Shown here: piece after piece, positions 17,978 through 25,781 of the stretch
Position numbering within the stretch: the stretch's first letter is position 1
Layout of the letters: each line of letters starts with the position of its first letter
Assembly: GCA_028697885.1 (NCBI GenBank)
Contig: JAQVER010000017.1
Location: 1 to 49,884 of the forward strand
Origin: Desulfocapsaceae bacterium
GTDB lineage: Bacteria; Desulfobacterota; Desulfobulbia; Desulfobulbales; Desulfocapsaceae
Reading direction: 5' to 3'
DNA length: 49,884 nt
Notes under the pieces: model-generated
Seen by the model: only the letters and a program-made list of their open reading frames with translations
Databases searched by the model: none
Told to the model about the DNA's origin: nothing
Position numbers and translations under genes: made by a program

Positions 17978-18184
17978 ATTCAGGTATCTGAAAGCTAGTT
18001 TTTCTTGAGATTCTCTGCGCAAAGAAGACAAGAAACTTTTCAGATTGAAAAGGGAACTTCGTGTAAATCGAAGACGGGCCCGCTGCTGTAACCGGGGACA
18101 AATCCTGCAAAACGCCACTGTCTGAACTGAAGACGGGAAGGCGCAGGGTGCGAAAGATCCGGAAGTCAGAAGACCTGCCTGAAT
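17978..18184 (+). ncRNA. Cobalamin riboswitch aptamer
   Basis: The conserved blocks occur in order: AAAAGGGAAC near 18049, GCTGCTGTAACC near 18082, the B12 box GCCACTG at 18114-18120, GGGAAGGCG near 18135 and TCAGAAGACCTGCC near 18166-18179. The closing P1 stem is visible as ATTCAGG (17978-17984) with CCTGAAT (18178-18184). The aptamer binds adenosylcobalamin or a related corrinoid. It controls the cbiK-ABC transporter-cbiL operon through the terminator at 18243-18278. Confidence 0.95.
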
Positions 18185-18242
18185 AAAATTGGTATGACCT
18201 CGTGGACAGAGCCCATACCTGTGATTTCGGATATGAAGGGAG

Positions 18243-18278
18243 ATCCCGGATCAATTATTATAATTGGTCCGGGATTTT
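18243..18278 (+). terminator. Riboswitch expression-platform terminator
   Basis: ATCCCGGATCAATTA and TAATTGGTCCGGGAT form a 15-base stem with one G-T wobble, followed by a T run and ending about 40 bases before the cbiK start. This makes the riboswitch a transcriptional OFF switch when corrinoid is plentiful. Confidence 0.9.
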
Positions 18279-18318
18279 CTGTTTTCCCCGGACCAGATCA
18301 GCAAGGGGAAGGAACATC

Positions 18319-19305
18319 ATGCATAACTTAACAAAACTCTCAATTCTGTGGGCGCTCTGCTTTTTTTCGATTTATTCCAGTGCCTGGGGCCAGGAACACA
18401 ACAAGAAACAAGCCCCGGCAGTGGTGATTGCTGCCTTCGGTACCACCGTGCCAGAGGCGTTGACGGGCATTTTGAATGTCAGAGACCGAATAAGACTACA
18501 ATATCCGAATACCGAGGTGCGGATTGCTTTCACCTCCAACATGATCCGTGCCATCTGGCATAAACGCCAGCATGATCCTGATTATGTCAAAACACATCCT
18601 GCCGTTCCCCATGATATCCTCGGCGTACAAGGGCCTCTGGCCACCATTGCCAACCTGCAGGATGATGGCTTTACCACCATCCTGATCCAACCCACCCATG
18701 TTGCGCTGGGAGAAGAGTATCTTGATCTGGTTTCCTATGTACAGGGACTGGCCAGTATCCACACCATCAAAGAGAAGAACCAGCCCTTCAAACAACTGGT
18801 GGTTGGCAGACCGGCCTTGGGCACCATGGGCGATATCCATCCCTATCCTCAGGATATCGAGCTGGTTGCCAAGTCCCTGTCTGCTGATATCGATCAGGCC
18901 GCAAAGGCTGGCAGCGCCCTGGTGTATATGGGGCACGGCAATGACTTTTTCCCCTCAGGCGGTTCCTATCTCCAGTTTGCCGATACCATGAACCGTCTCA
19001 GCCCCCAGGTGAAGACCTATATAGGGACAGTGGAGGGATTCCCAAGCCTTGACTATGTAATCCAGCAGTTGAAGAGGGACAAGGTGCGGAAGGTTCTGCT
19101 GAAACCCTTCCTGACCGTGGCTGGCGATCATGCCCAGAACGACATGGCAGGGCCGGAGGCCGAGTCCTGGAAATCCATCCTGACCAGGGAAGGATTTGAA
19201 GTAACACCGATCCTGCAGGGAATGGGGGAAGTGGACAGCTTTGCCGATGTCTTCGTCCATCATCTGGCGGAGCTGGCAAAAGAGCATGGAATTCAACTGG
19301 ACTAA
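18319..19305 (+). CDS. cbiK: Periplasmic sirohydrochlorin cobaltochelatase, CbiK type
   Basis: The 328-residue protein matches CbiK, which inserts Co(II) into sirohydrochlorin in the anaerobic B12 pathway. Candidate metal-site histidines are H127 in THVALGEEY, H206 in MGHGND and H271 in VAGDHAQNDM. Unlike the cytosolic enzyme it has a signal peptide (residues 1 to about 24, ending AWG-Q), so it should act in the periplasm, as known for the secreted CbiK of Desulfovibrio. I chose ATG 18319 because of the strong AAGGGGAAGGAA site; the upstream extension lies inside the riboswitch terminator. It heads a B12-riboswitch operon with an ABC importer and CbiL. A role with iron or heme is the main alternative. 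Confidence 0.93.
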   Translation: MHNLTKLSILWALCFFSIYSSAWGQEHNKKQAPAVVIAAFGTTVPEALTGILNVRDRIRLQYPNTEVRIAFTSNMIRAIWHKRQHDPDYVKTHPAVPHDILGVQGPLATIANLQDDGFTTILIQPTHVALGEEYLDLVSYVQGLASIHTIKEKNQPFKQLVVGRPALGTMGDIHPYPQDIELVAKSLSADIDQAAKAGSALVYMGHGNDFFPSGGSYLQFADTMNRLSPQVKTYIGTVEGFPSLDYVIQQLKRDKVRKVLLKPFLTVAGDHAQNDMAGPEAESWKSILTREGFEVTPILQGMGEVDSFADVFVHHLAELAKEHGIQLD

Positions 19306-19322
19306 AGAAAAAACGGATATTT

Positions 19323-20351
19323 ATGTCATCTAAGTCACCTTTAATCCTGATGTCCCTGGCCCTGTTTCTGGCCTTGGCCATTATCCTGGCAACGGGTATG
19401 GGGTTTCTTGCTATTGCACCTCTGGAGGTGATCCAGGTCGTCTGGGCAAAGGTGCGCGGGGCGGGGCTTGCAGCTGGCATCAATCCCACTTTTCCCTTTG
19501 TCGTTATGGAAGTACGACTGCCACGTATCCTGGCTGCGGCCATTGTCGGTGGCGGATTGGCAGTGGCCGGAGCTGTGTTTCAGGCCATTCTTCTCAATCC
19601 TCTGGCAGATCCCTATACCCTTGGGGTCTCTTCGGGTGCGGCCTTCGGAGCATCTCTAGCCCTGGTCTTAGGTATCCTGGGAATCACGGTTCCACTTTTC
19701 TTTTCCGTGCCTCTCTTTGCCTTTCTTGGTGCCATGACTACCCTGATCGTGGTCTTTGCCCTGGCTGCCCCGGACGGCAGACTTTCCTCCAATACCTTGA
19801 TCCTGTCCGGGGTGATTGTGGCCGCGATCCTCTCTGCCGGAATCGGTTTCATCAAGTATCTGGCCGATGAGCAGGTGGGGGTGATTATCTTCTGGCTGAT
19901 GGGAAGTTTTGTGGGCAAGACCTGGCCTGAGGTAACCTTGACCGCCATCTTTGTTTTTCCTGGTCTGCTGTTGATACTTTATTTTGCAAGGGATCTCAAT
20001 ATCATGGCCCTTGGCGGGCGGACGGCGGATACCCTCGGCGTTGATAGCCGCAAGGTGAAGAAGATCCTCTTGGTCTGCGCCTCACTGATGACCGCCATCT
20101 GTGTCTCAGTCTCCGGTATTATAGGTTTTGTGGGGCTGATTATCCCCCATCTTCTGCGCCTCGCCTTAGGCCCTGATAATCGTCTGCTGATTCCGGCCAG
20201 TTTTTTTGGCGGGGCAATTCTCCTACTTACGGCTGACACCATTACCAGGGCCTGGCTGCCAACGGAGCTGCCGATTGGTGTGCTTACCTCGCTGATCGGC
20301 GGCCCATTTTTCTGCTATATCTTCCGTAAAAAACAGTTGGGACAGCGGTGA
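19323..20351 (+). CDS. ABC transporter permease, FecCD/BtuC family
   Basis: The 342-residue membrane protein has about ten hydrophobic segments and family motifs such as VRLPRILAAAIVGGGLAVAGAVFQ near 55-80, NPLADPYTLGVSSGAAFG near 85-105, and the C-terminal PIGVLTSLIGGPFFCYIF. This family imports B12, siderophores, heme or other metal chelates. The riboswitch and neighbours argue for a corrinoid or cobalt-tetrapyrrole substrate. The stop overlaps the GTG start of the ATPase gene, giving tight coupling. The ATG lies 17 bases after cbiK, with no strong ribosome-binding site. Confidence 0.93.
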   Translation: MSSKSPLILMSLALFLALAIILATGMGFLAIAPLEVIQVVWAKVRGAGLAAGINPTFPFVVMEVRLPRILAAAIVGGGLAVAGAVFQAILLNPLADPYTLGVSSGAAFGASLALVLGILGITVPLFFSVPLFAFLGAMTTLIVVFALAAPDGRLSSNTLILSGVIVAAILSAGIGFIKYLADEQVGVIIFWLMGSFVGKTWPEVTLTAIFVFPGLLLILYFARDLNIMALGGRTADTLGVDSRKVKKILLVCASLMTAICVSVSGIIGFVGLIIPHLLRLALGPDNRLLIPASFFGGAILLLTADTITRAWLPTELPIGVLTSLIGGPFFCYIFRKKQLGQR

Positions 20352-21160
20352 CGGTCGTGGTCATGAATAATATCCACAATGACCCGCTCTTTGCCATCAG
20401 TAAGGGTTGTTTTGCCTACAGGGCAAACAACGTCCTTCAGAATATTGATCTGGACCTTGTTCCTGGACAGTTTTATGGACTTATCGGTCCCAATGGTAGC
20501 GGAAAGACAACCCTGCTCGATTTGCTGACTGCTACCAGGCCCTTACAGAGCGGCCAGATAATTTTTCAGGGAAAGGCCCTTGCCGATTATGCCAAAAAAG
20601 AGTTGGCCGTAAAAATTGCTCTGGTGCCCCAGCAATTTACCATGGGTTTTGATTTCACCGTATCTGACCTGGTGCTCATGGGGCGTTACCCATATATTCC
20701 TCGCTTCAGTAATCCCTCTCAGCGGGATCTCGATCTGGTCGATGAGGCCATGCACGTCATGCAGATCCATACCCTGCGCCACCGATTGATTACCGATCTG
20801 TCCGGCGGTGAGAAGCAGCGAGTGGTGGTGGCCCGGGCTCTGGCCCAGGACACCGAGGTGTTGGTGCTCGACGAGGCTACCTCTAATCTTGATATTCACC
20901 ATACTATTGAAATTATGCATGTTATCCGTAAGCTGGTTCGAGAGCAAGGACGGACGGTCATTGCCGCCATCCACGATCTGAATCTGGCCGCGGCCTTCTG
21001 TGACCAGGTGATTGTTCTGAAAGAGGGCCGCATCTTTACAACCGGGCCGGTGGCTGAAGCCCTGACCGTCGATTTGATTGCCGAGGTCTTTCAGGTGCAG
21101 GCCGAGGTGCAGGCTGCAAGCCTTAATCACTCTCCACGTATCCATTATACATTGAGTTGA
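20348..21160 (+). CDS. ABC transporter ATP-binding protein, FepC/BtuD type
   Basis: The ATPase shows Walker A GPNGSGKTT at 47-55, a Q-loop in LVPQQF, the signature LSGGEKQR, Walker B VLVLDEAT and the switch His in AAIHDLN. The GTG at 20348 overlaps the permease stop as GTGA, typical of coupled ABC genes; ATG at 20363 is the alternative and loses only five residues. The 270-residue size suits chelate importers. It powers the adjacent permease and binding protein. Confidence 0.95.
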   Translation: MTVVVMNNIHNDPLFAISKGCFAYRANNVLQNIDLDLVPGQFYGLIGPNGSGKTTLLDLLTATRPLQSGQIIFQGKALADYAKKELAVKIALVPQQFTMGFDFTVSDLVLMGRYPYIPRFSNPSQRDLDLVDEAMHVMQIHTLRHRLITDLSGGEKQRVVVARALAQDTEVLVLDEATSNLDIHHTIEIMHVIRKLVREQGRTVIAAIHDLNLAAAFCDQVIVLKEGRIFTTGPVAEALTVDLIAEVFQVQAEVQAASLNHSPRIHYTLS

Positions 21161-21161
21161 T

Positions 21162-22100
21162 ATGAATATTCCCTTGTATTGTTTTGGTCTGAGAAAAAGG
21201 CAGTATTGCCGCTTGTTGCTTGCTGTTTTGCTTGTGATGAGCGGATGGCATCCGGCGTCTGCCGCCATCCTGGTAGATCAGGAGGGAACTTCGATCAGTT
21301 ATGACGTGCCTTTCAAACGGATTATTTCCCTTTATCCGGCTCATACCGAGAACCTGCTGGCGCTTGGCCTTAATCAGGAGCTGATCGGGGTAACTGCTGG
21401 AGATGATGATCCGGCTATCCCTGGCAGACCGCAGTTCAGTGCTAATGATACCTCGGAAAAATTCATTGCCGCCAAGCCGGATCTTATCCTGATCAGACCG
21501 ATGATCAGCCGTTCCCATCCTCAACTGGTAAAACAGTTGCAGGAGGCTGGTATCGTCCTTGTCTCCCTTCAGCCAACCACTATCGAAGAGATGTTCAGTT
21601 ATTGGCAAAGCTTGGGGGAACTTACCGGCCGAGCCAATGAGGCTGCAACCATGATCCAGGCATTCAGGAGCGAGCTTACGGCTCTGCAGAAGACTCGAGA
21701 CATGATTCCTGTGAAGAATCGGCCCAGAGTTTATTTCGAATCCATTCACGCCAAAATGAAGACCTTTGCCCCATCATCTATGGCAGTTTTTGTCCTTGAA
21801 AATGGGGGTGGGGTTAATGTCGCAGCCGATGCCACGGCCAGACATTCCACCAATATTGCCGCTTATGGGAAAGAACGCATTCTGTCCCATGCGGCAGAGA
21901 TTGATATCTATCTTGCCCAGCAGGGCCAGATGAACCAGGTAACTAAGGAAATGATTACTGAAGAGCCAGGGTTCAAGGCAATTAAAGCTGTACGCGAGGG
22001 GAGAATCTTTCTTATCAATGAAGAACTGGTCTCACGTCCAACCATGCACCTGCTCGAGGGGATCAGGCAGGTACGCAAGATGCTCTACCCGGAGAATTAG
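21162..22100 (+). CDS. ABC transporter periplasmic binding protein, BtuF/FecB type
   Basis: The 312-residue protein has a signal peptide ending near ASA at about 34. The helical-backbone binding-protein fold of cluster A-II follows: IISLYPAHTENLLALGL at the start of the first lobe, KPDLILI near 105-111 and a C-terminal LLEGIRQVRKML. This class binds corrinoids, heme or metal-siderophores. It directly follows the ATPase with one base between. With the permease and ATPase it completes an importer; no outer membrane TonB receptor is visible in the window. Confidence 0.92.
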   Translation: MNIPLYCFGLRKRQYCRLLLAVLLVMSGWHPASAAILVDQEGTSISYDVPFKRIISLYPAHTENLLALGLNQELIGVTAGDDDPAIPGRPQFSANDTSEKFIAAKPDLILIRPMISRSHPQLVKQLQEAGIVLVSLQPTTIEEMFSYWQSLGELTGRANEAATMIQAFRSELTALQKTRDMIPVKNRPRVYFESIHAKMKTFAPSSMAVFVLENGGGVNVAADATARHSTNIAAYGKERILSHAAEIDIYLAQQGQMNQVTKEMITEEPGFKAIKAVREGRIFLINEELVSRPTMHLLEGIRQVRKMLYPEN

Positions 22101-22167
22101 GCTCTTTTGTTTTTGAGAAAATTCGAGAATTAGCTGTTTTTATTAAAATTTTACTATTAAATTTGTC

Positions 22168-22899
22168 ATGCACGCAACACTTCATATTATCGGTGTCGGT
22201 CCTGGTGATCCAGGACTTCTGACGGTCAAAGCCCTCAACGTTCTGTGTCACTGTCCGGTCATCGCTACTCCCAAGGCCTCGCAGCATGGACATTCCACAG
22301 CGCTTTCCATTGTTCAGCAAGCTCTCTCTGCTGGTGAGATGAAGGGGAAAGAGATCGTGGAGCTCCATTTCCCCATGAAGAAGATTCACCTGGGCCAGGA
22401 GCCGGAGCCAGAGGTACTGCAGGCCTGGCAGGATGCCGCCAGCAGAATTTTTGCCATTCTCAGTCAGGGAAAGGATGTGGTCTTTCCGACACTGGGTGAT
22501 CCCGCAATCTATTCCACTGGCTACTATCTGTATGCGACCATTATGGAGATGCATCCGGAGGCCAGGGTACTGTTTGTTCCGGGGATTTCGGCCATGAGTT
22601 CCTGTTCCGCCACGACTCACACCCCCATCTGTCTTGGTGATGACATGCTGGCGGTCGTTCCTGCAACCTTCAGCGACAGTCGGCTCAGACAGACCCTGGA
22701 AAGCTTTGATACCATCGTCCTGATGAAGGTACACCGGGTCATTGATCATTTGGTCGGGTTGTTGAGTGAATTAAAACTTCTGGATAAGGCTGTACTGGTA
22801 GAAAGGGTGGGCATGGCAGATGAGCGGGTTGTCTCTGATCTGTTGGCTATTTCCGGACAGGTGCATTATTTTTCCACCATCATTGTCAGAAAAAAGTAA
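22168..22899 (+). CDS. cbiL: Cobalt-precorrin-2 C20-methyltransferase
   Basis: The 243-residue cytoplasmic enzyme transfers a methyl group from S-adenosylmethionine to C20 of cobalt-precorrin-2, the step right after cobalt insertion in the anaerobic pathway. The tetrapyrrole methylase motifs are GVGPGDPGLLTVKA at 9-22, PTLGDPAIYSTG near 110-121 and the VPGISAMSS loop. It is the CbiL/CobI subfamily by its start and length. Its substrate is exactly the product of the CbiK encoded four genes upstream. It ends the riboswitch operon after a 67-base AT-rich gap that could hold its own weak promoter. Confidence 0.93.
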   Translation: MHATLHIIGVGPGDPGLLTVKALNVLCHCPVIATPKASQHGHSTALSIVQQALSAGEMKGKEIVELHFPMKKIHLGQEPEPEVLQAWQDAASRIFAILSQGKDVVFPTLGDPAIYSTGYYLYATIMEMHPEARVLFVPGISAMSSCSATTHTPICLGDDMLAVVPATFSDSRLRQTLESFDTIVLMKVHRVIDHLVGLLSELKLLDKAVLVERVGMADERVVSDLLAISGQVHYFSTIIVRKK

Positions 22900-22990
22900 T
22901 TTGCGCAATATGATGCTTCGTGATAGCCTATTTCAAATAGTGTCGTAGAGAGTAATTTCAACTATCTGATTTGAGCAGGAGGGTTTTGTG

Positions 22991-23593
22991 ATGAAGTGGA
23001 GAAAAGGCAGAGTGCTGGCGCTTGCGGTATGTTTGGGAATGTTGTCCTGTGGTCCTGTTTTTGCGGATGAGGTGACGGATTCGATCACGCAGGGATTGGA
23101 GCAGTATAAGAAGGGAAGTTACGCGGAGGCCATGAGCAGTCTCAATTATGCGTCGCAGAAAATCGGTCAGATGAAGGCTGATGCCTTGAAAGTGCTTATC
23201 CCGCAACCCCTGTCCGGTTGGACTGCCGATGAGGTGGTTTCTCAGGCGGCGGGAACAGCTATGTTTGGTGGTGGTCTTTCTGCCGAGGGGCGATATCATA
23301 AAGGAGATCAGGGTAGTGTCACTGTCAAGATCGTCACGGACTCTCCTTTGCTGCAGAGCATGATGATGTTGATCAGCAATCCCATGTTTGCAAGCTCCAG
23401 CGGCGGCAGGCTTGAAAAGATTAATGGTCAGACAGCCATTGTCAAATATGAAACGCAGGAAAAACGGGGTGATATCAATGTGGTCATCGCCGGTAAGGTG
23501 CTGGTTACAGTGGAGGGCAATGATGTGAGCCAGGATGATATTCTGGCCTATGCCAAAGCGGTGGATTACGATAAAATATTGGCTATACCGTGA
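22991..23593 (+). CDS. Exported protein of unknown function
   Basis: The 200-residue protein has a signal peptide (about 1-25, ending VFA-DE). A TPR-like helix pair GLEQYKKGSYAEAMSSLNYA follows at about 34-53, then a mostly beta domain with INGQTAIVKYETQ. ATG 22991 is seven bases from a perfect AGGAGGG, better placed than the GTG three bases earlier. It is rich in Gly, Ser and Met in the middle. I do not recognise the family. It is preceded by the B12 operon, but the 90-base gap and its own strong ribosome-binding site suggest an independent unit, closed by a strong terminator. Confidence 0.78.
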   Translation: MKWRKGRVLALAVCLGMLSCGPVFADEVTDSITQGLEQYKKGSYAEAMSSLNYASQKIGQMKADALKVLIPQPLSGWTADEVVSQAAGTAMFGGGLSAEGRYHKGDQGSVTVKIVTDSPLLQSMMMLISNPMFASSSGGRLEKINGQTAIVKYETQEKRGDINVVIAGKVLVTVEGNDVSQDDILAYAKAVDYDKILAIP

Positions 23594-23657
23594 TTTGTCG
23601 GTAAAAATCTGGCTGATGGTGTGAGGATGATTTATTTCCTCTGCTGTTTCAGAACCG

Positions 23658-23706
23658 AAAGGGGCAGGATGAACTTTGAGTAAAAGTCCATCCTGCCCCT
23701 TTTTTT
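23658..23706. terminator. Intrinsic terminator between the exported protein gene and thrC
   Basis: A 20-base stem with one mismatch, AAAGGGGCAGGATG on the left and CATCCTGCCCCTTT on the right, has a 6-base loop and a long T run. It can serve the plus-strand gene and perhaps the convergent thrC. Confidence 0.9.
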
Positions 23707-23795
23707 ATTCTCGGTGATGACTCGAGGGCGAAATTCAGATCCTTCCAGGCTTTTTCCACGTTCGAAATGACAAAGTTGTAAAGGAGGTACGGCTG

Positions 23796-25193
23796 TCAGT
23801 GCTGCAGGGCATGTTGCCGGATAAATTCCTGGATCAGATTGCGGTCGGCTTCCATCAACTCACAGCGGGATTTCTTGTCGGCAAGATCGGCTAAGGCTTT
23901 TGGTAATTCAAGGGGGACGCCGATGGCCTTTTCCACAGTCTCACCAAATTTCGCCGGATGGGCCGTGGAGAGGCAGATGGTTGGAATTCCTTTCTGCTGA
24001 TGGATGAGGGCGGCATGGACTCCCACTGCTGTGTGCGGATCAAGGATATATCCGTGTTCCTTGTAAAAAAGTTGAATGGTATCCAGCACCTCCTGTTCAG
24101 AGGCGGCGGTAGCCACAAAGTCACGTCTGATCTGGTCGCAGGAGCTCGAGAGGTCGAGCTTGCCTGTCTTTGCAAAGTGCAGCATAGCGTCTTTGGTGCG
24201 GACTGGATTTTCATCCATGAGGTAGTAGAGATAGCGTTCAAAATTGGAGGCGGCCTGGATGTCCATGGAAGGACTGGAGGTTGCCACCACTTCACCCAGT
24301 GAGTAATCACCGTGTGTGACAAAGCGGGTGAGGATATCATTGGTGTTGCTTGCCAGCAGAAGCTTGCGGATAGTGCCTTCCGGCAGCATCCGTTTGGCGA
24401 TATATCCGGCGAAGATGTCGCCAAAATTGCCGGTGGGTACGGCAAAGTCCACGGCCTTGTCCTGCTCGTGGCGGTTGATGTGTAGGCAGCTGTGGACGTA
24501 ATAGACGACCTGGGCCAGGACGCGTGCCCAGTTGATGGAGTTGATCGCTCCCAGGTTGTATTTTTTCTTGAAGTCGATATCGTTGAAGATGGCCTTGACA
24601 ATGGCCTGGCCGTCATCAAAGGTGCCGCGGATGGCAATGTTGAACACATTGGCATCGGTGACCGTGGTCATCTGTTGTTCCTGGACCGGGCTTACCCGTT
24701 TGTGGGGATGGAGGATGAAGATATTGATCTTCTCCTTACCGCGGACCCCGTAGATGGCGGCACTGCCGGTATCGCCGGAGGTAGCGCCAATGATATTCAT
24801 CACTGCATCGTTTTTCTTCAGGAGATATTCAAAGAGATTGCCTAAGAATTGCAGGGCGACATCCTTGAAGGCAAAGGTCGGGCCATGAAAGAGCTCGAGA
24901 ATATGCAGGGTCCCCTGATGAATCAATGGGGTGACCTCGGCATGGTCAAATGTGGCGTAAGAGCGATTGATTAACTCTCGCAGGTCACTGTTGGGAATGT
25001 CGTCAATGAATCGTGACATGACCTCAAAGGCCAGTTCCGGATAGGAAAGATCCTGCCAGGACGCATAGGTCTCGCTGCCGATACGAGGGATGGTACGTGG
25101 CAGGAGCAGGCCGCCGTCTTCGGCCAGGCCCATCATCACGGCCTCGGTAAAGGGAATGGGGCTGATACCGCCCCTGGTGCTTATGTATTGCAT
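23796..25193 (-). CDS. thrC: Threonine synthase
   Basis: The 465-residue enzyme converts O-phosphohomoserine to threonine. It starts MQYISTRGG, has the pyridoxal-phosphate lysine K110 in FHGPTFAFKD, and the phosphate-binding GATSGDTGSAA near 137-147. The length and the N-terminal form match the long (class I, E. coli-like) type. The stop is 91 bases from the terminator at 23658-23706. It is the last of three minus-strand genes topB, rsfS and thrC. Confidence 0.96.
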   Translation of the reverse strand: MQYISTRGGISPIPFTEAVMMGLAEDGGLLLPRTIPRIGSETYASWQDLSYPELAFEVMSRFIDDIPNSDLRELINRSYATFDHAEVTPLIHQGTLHILELFHGPTFAFKDVALQFLGNLFEYLLKKNDAVMNIIGATSGDTGSAAIYGVRGKEKINIFILHPHKRVSPVQEQQMTTVTDANVFNIAIRGTFDDGQAIVKAIFNDIDFKKKYNLGAINSINWARVLAQVVYYVHSCLHINRHEQDKAVDFAVPTGNFGDIFAGYIAKRMLPEGTIRKLLLASNTNDILTRFVTHGDYSLGEVVATSSPSMDIQAASNFERYLYYLMDENPVRTKDAMLHFAKTGKLDLSSSCDQIRRDFVATAASEQEVLDTIQLFYKEHGYILDPHTAVGVHAALIHQQKGIPTICLSTAHPAKFGETVEKAIGVPLELPKALADLADKKSRCELMEADRNLIQEFIRQHALQH

Positions 25194-25245
25194 AATGTGA
25201 TCGTTGTCTGGGAAAAGGGCTTCCCTGAGAGGATTTGTTGTTGGT

Positions 25246-25635
25246 TTAAGAGAGGGTTAAGAGATCGTCAATGTTTACGGGCCTGGCGTCATGCCAGAGA
25301 CCTTCCAGGTCGTAAAACTTCCTTTGTTCATGGTAAAAAATATGTACGACTACGTCATCAAAGTCAAGAAGAACCCACATCCCTTCCTCCATACCCTCGG
25401 CATGGGAGGCGTTAATGCGCTTGGAGCGCATCTCGGCTTCAATGGTCTCGGCCAGGCCTTGGACATGCCGGGTTGAGCGGCCATTCATGATGACAAAATA
25501 ATCTGTAAATGAGGAGATCCCTTTGACGTCGAGGATAACCAAGTCCTCGGCCTTGGCGTCGAGGGCGACACGTGCGCAAATCCTGGCCAATTCCAGGCCG
25601 CTTTTATCTTGATACTCTTTTTTCAGTCGTTGCAT
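25246..25635 (-). CDS. rsfS: Ribosome silencing factor RsfS (Iojap family)
   Basis: The 129-residue protein matches the Iojap/RsfS fold: KAEDLVILDVKGISSFTDYFVI near 28-49 and EGMWVLLDFDDVVVHIFYHEQRKFYDLEGLW near 83-114. It binds L14 of the large subunit and blocks joining with the small subunit in slow growth. It lies 52 bases upstream of thrC on the same strand. There is no strong Shine-Dalgarno sequence. The usual neighbours nadD or proA are not seen here. Confidence 0.95.
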   Translation of the reverse strand: MQRLKKEYQDKSGLELARICARVALDAKAEDLVILDVKGISSFTDYFVIMNGRSTRHVQGLAETIEAEMRSKRINASHAEGMEEGMWVLLDFDDVVVHIFYHEQRKFYDLEGLWHDARPVNIDDLLTLS

Positions 25636-25781
25636 AAATGTTATGCCCGTGTGGGCTCCTTTATTTTAGGTGAACTCAAATGCTTATATTGAATTATTGC
25701 TGCTGGGGCACAGAAGAAAACCCAAAATGATTTATTCAGCGTCTCAGCGTGTGAACAGTTTGTCCTCAGCCAAAAGAATAA

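Noticed and set aside
18202..18318. Longer N-terminus for CbiK
   Set aside because: The extension crosses the riboswitch terminator and lacks a ribosome-binding site; ATG 18319 has a strong one and starts a signal peptide.
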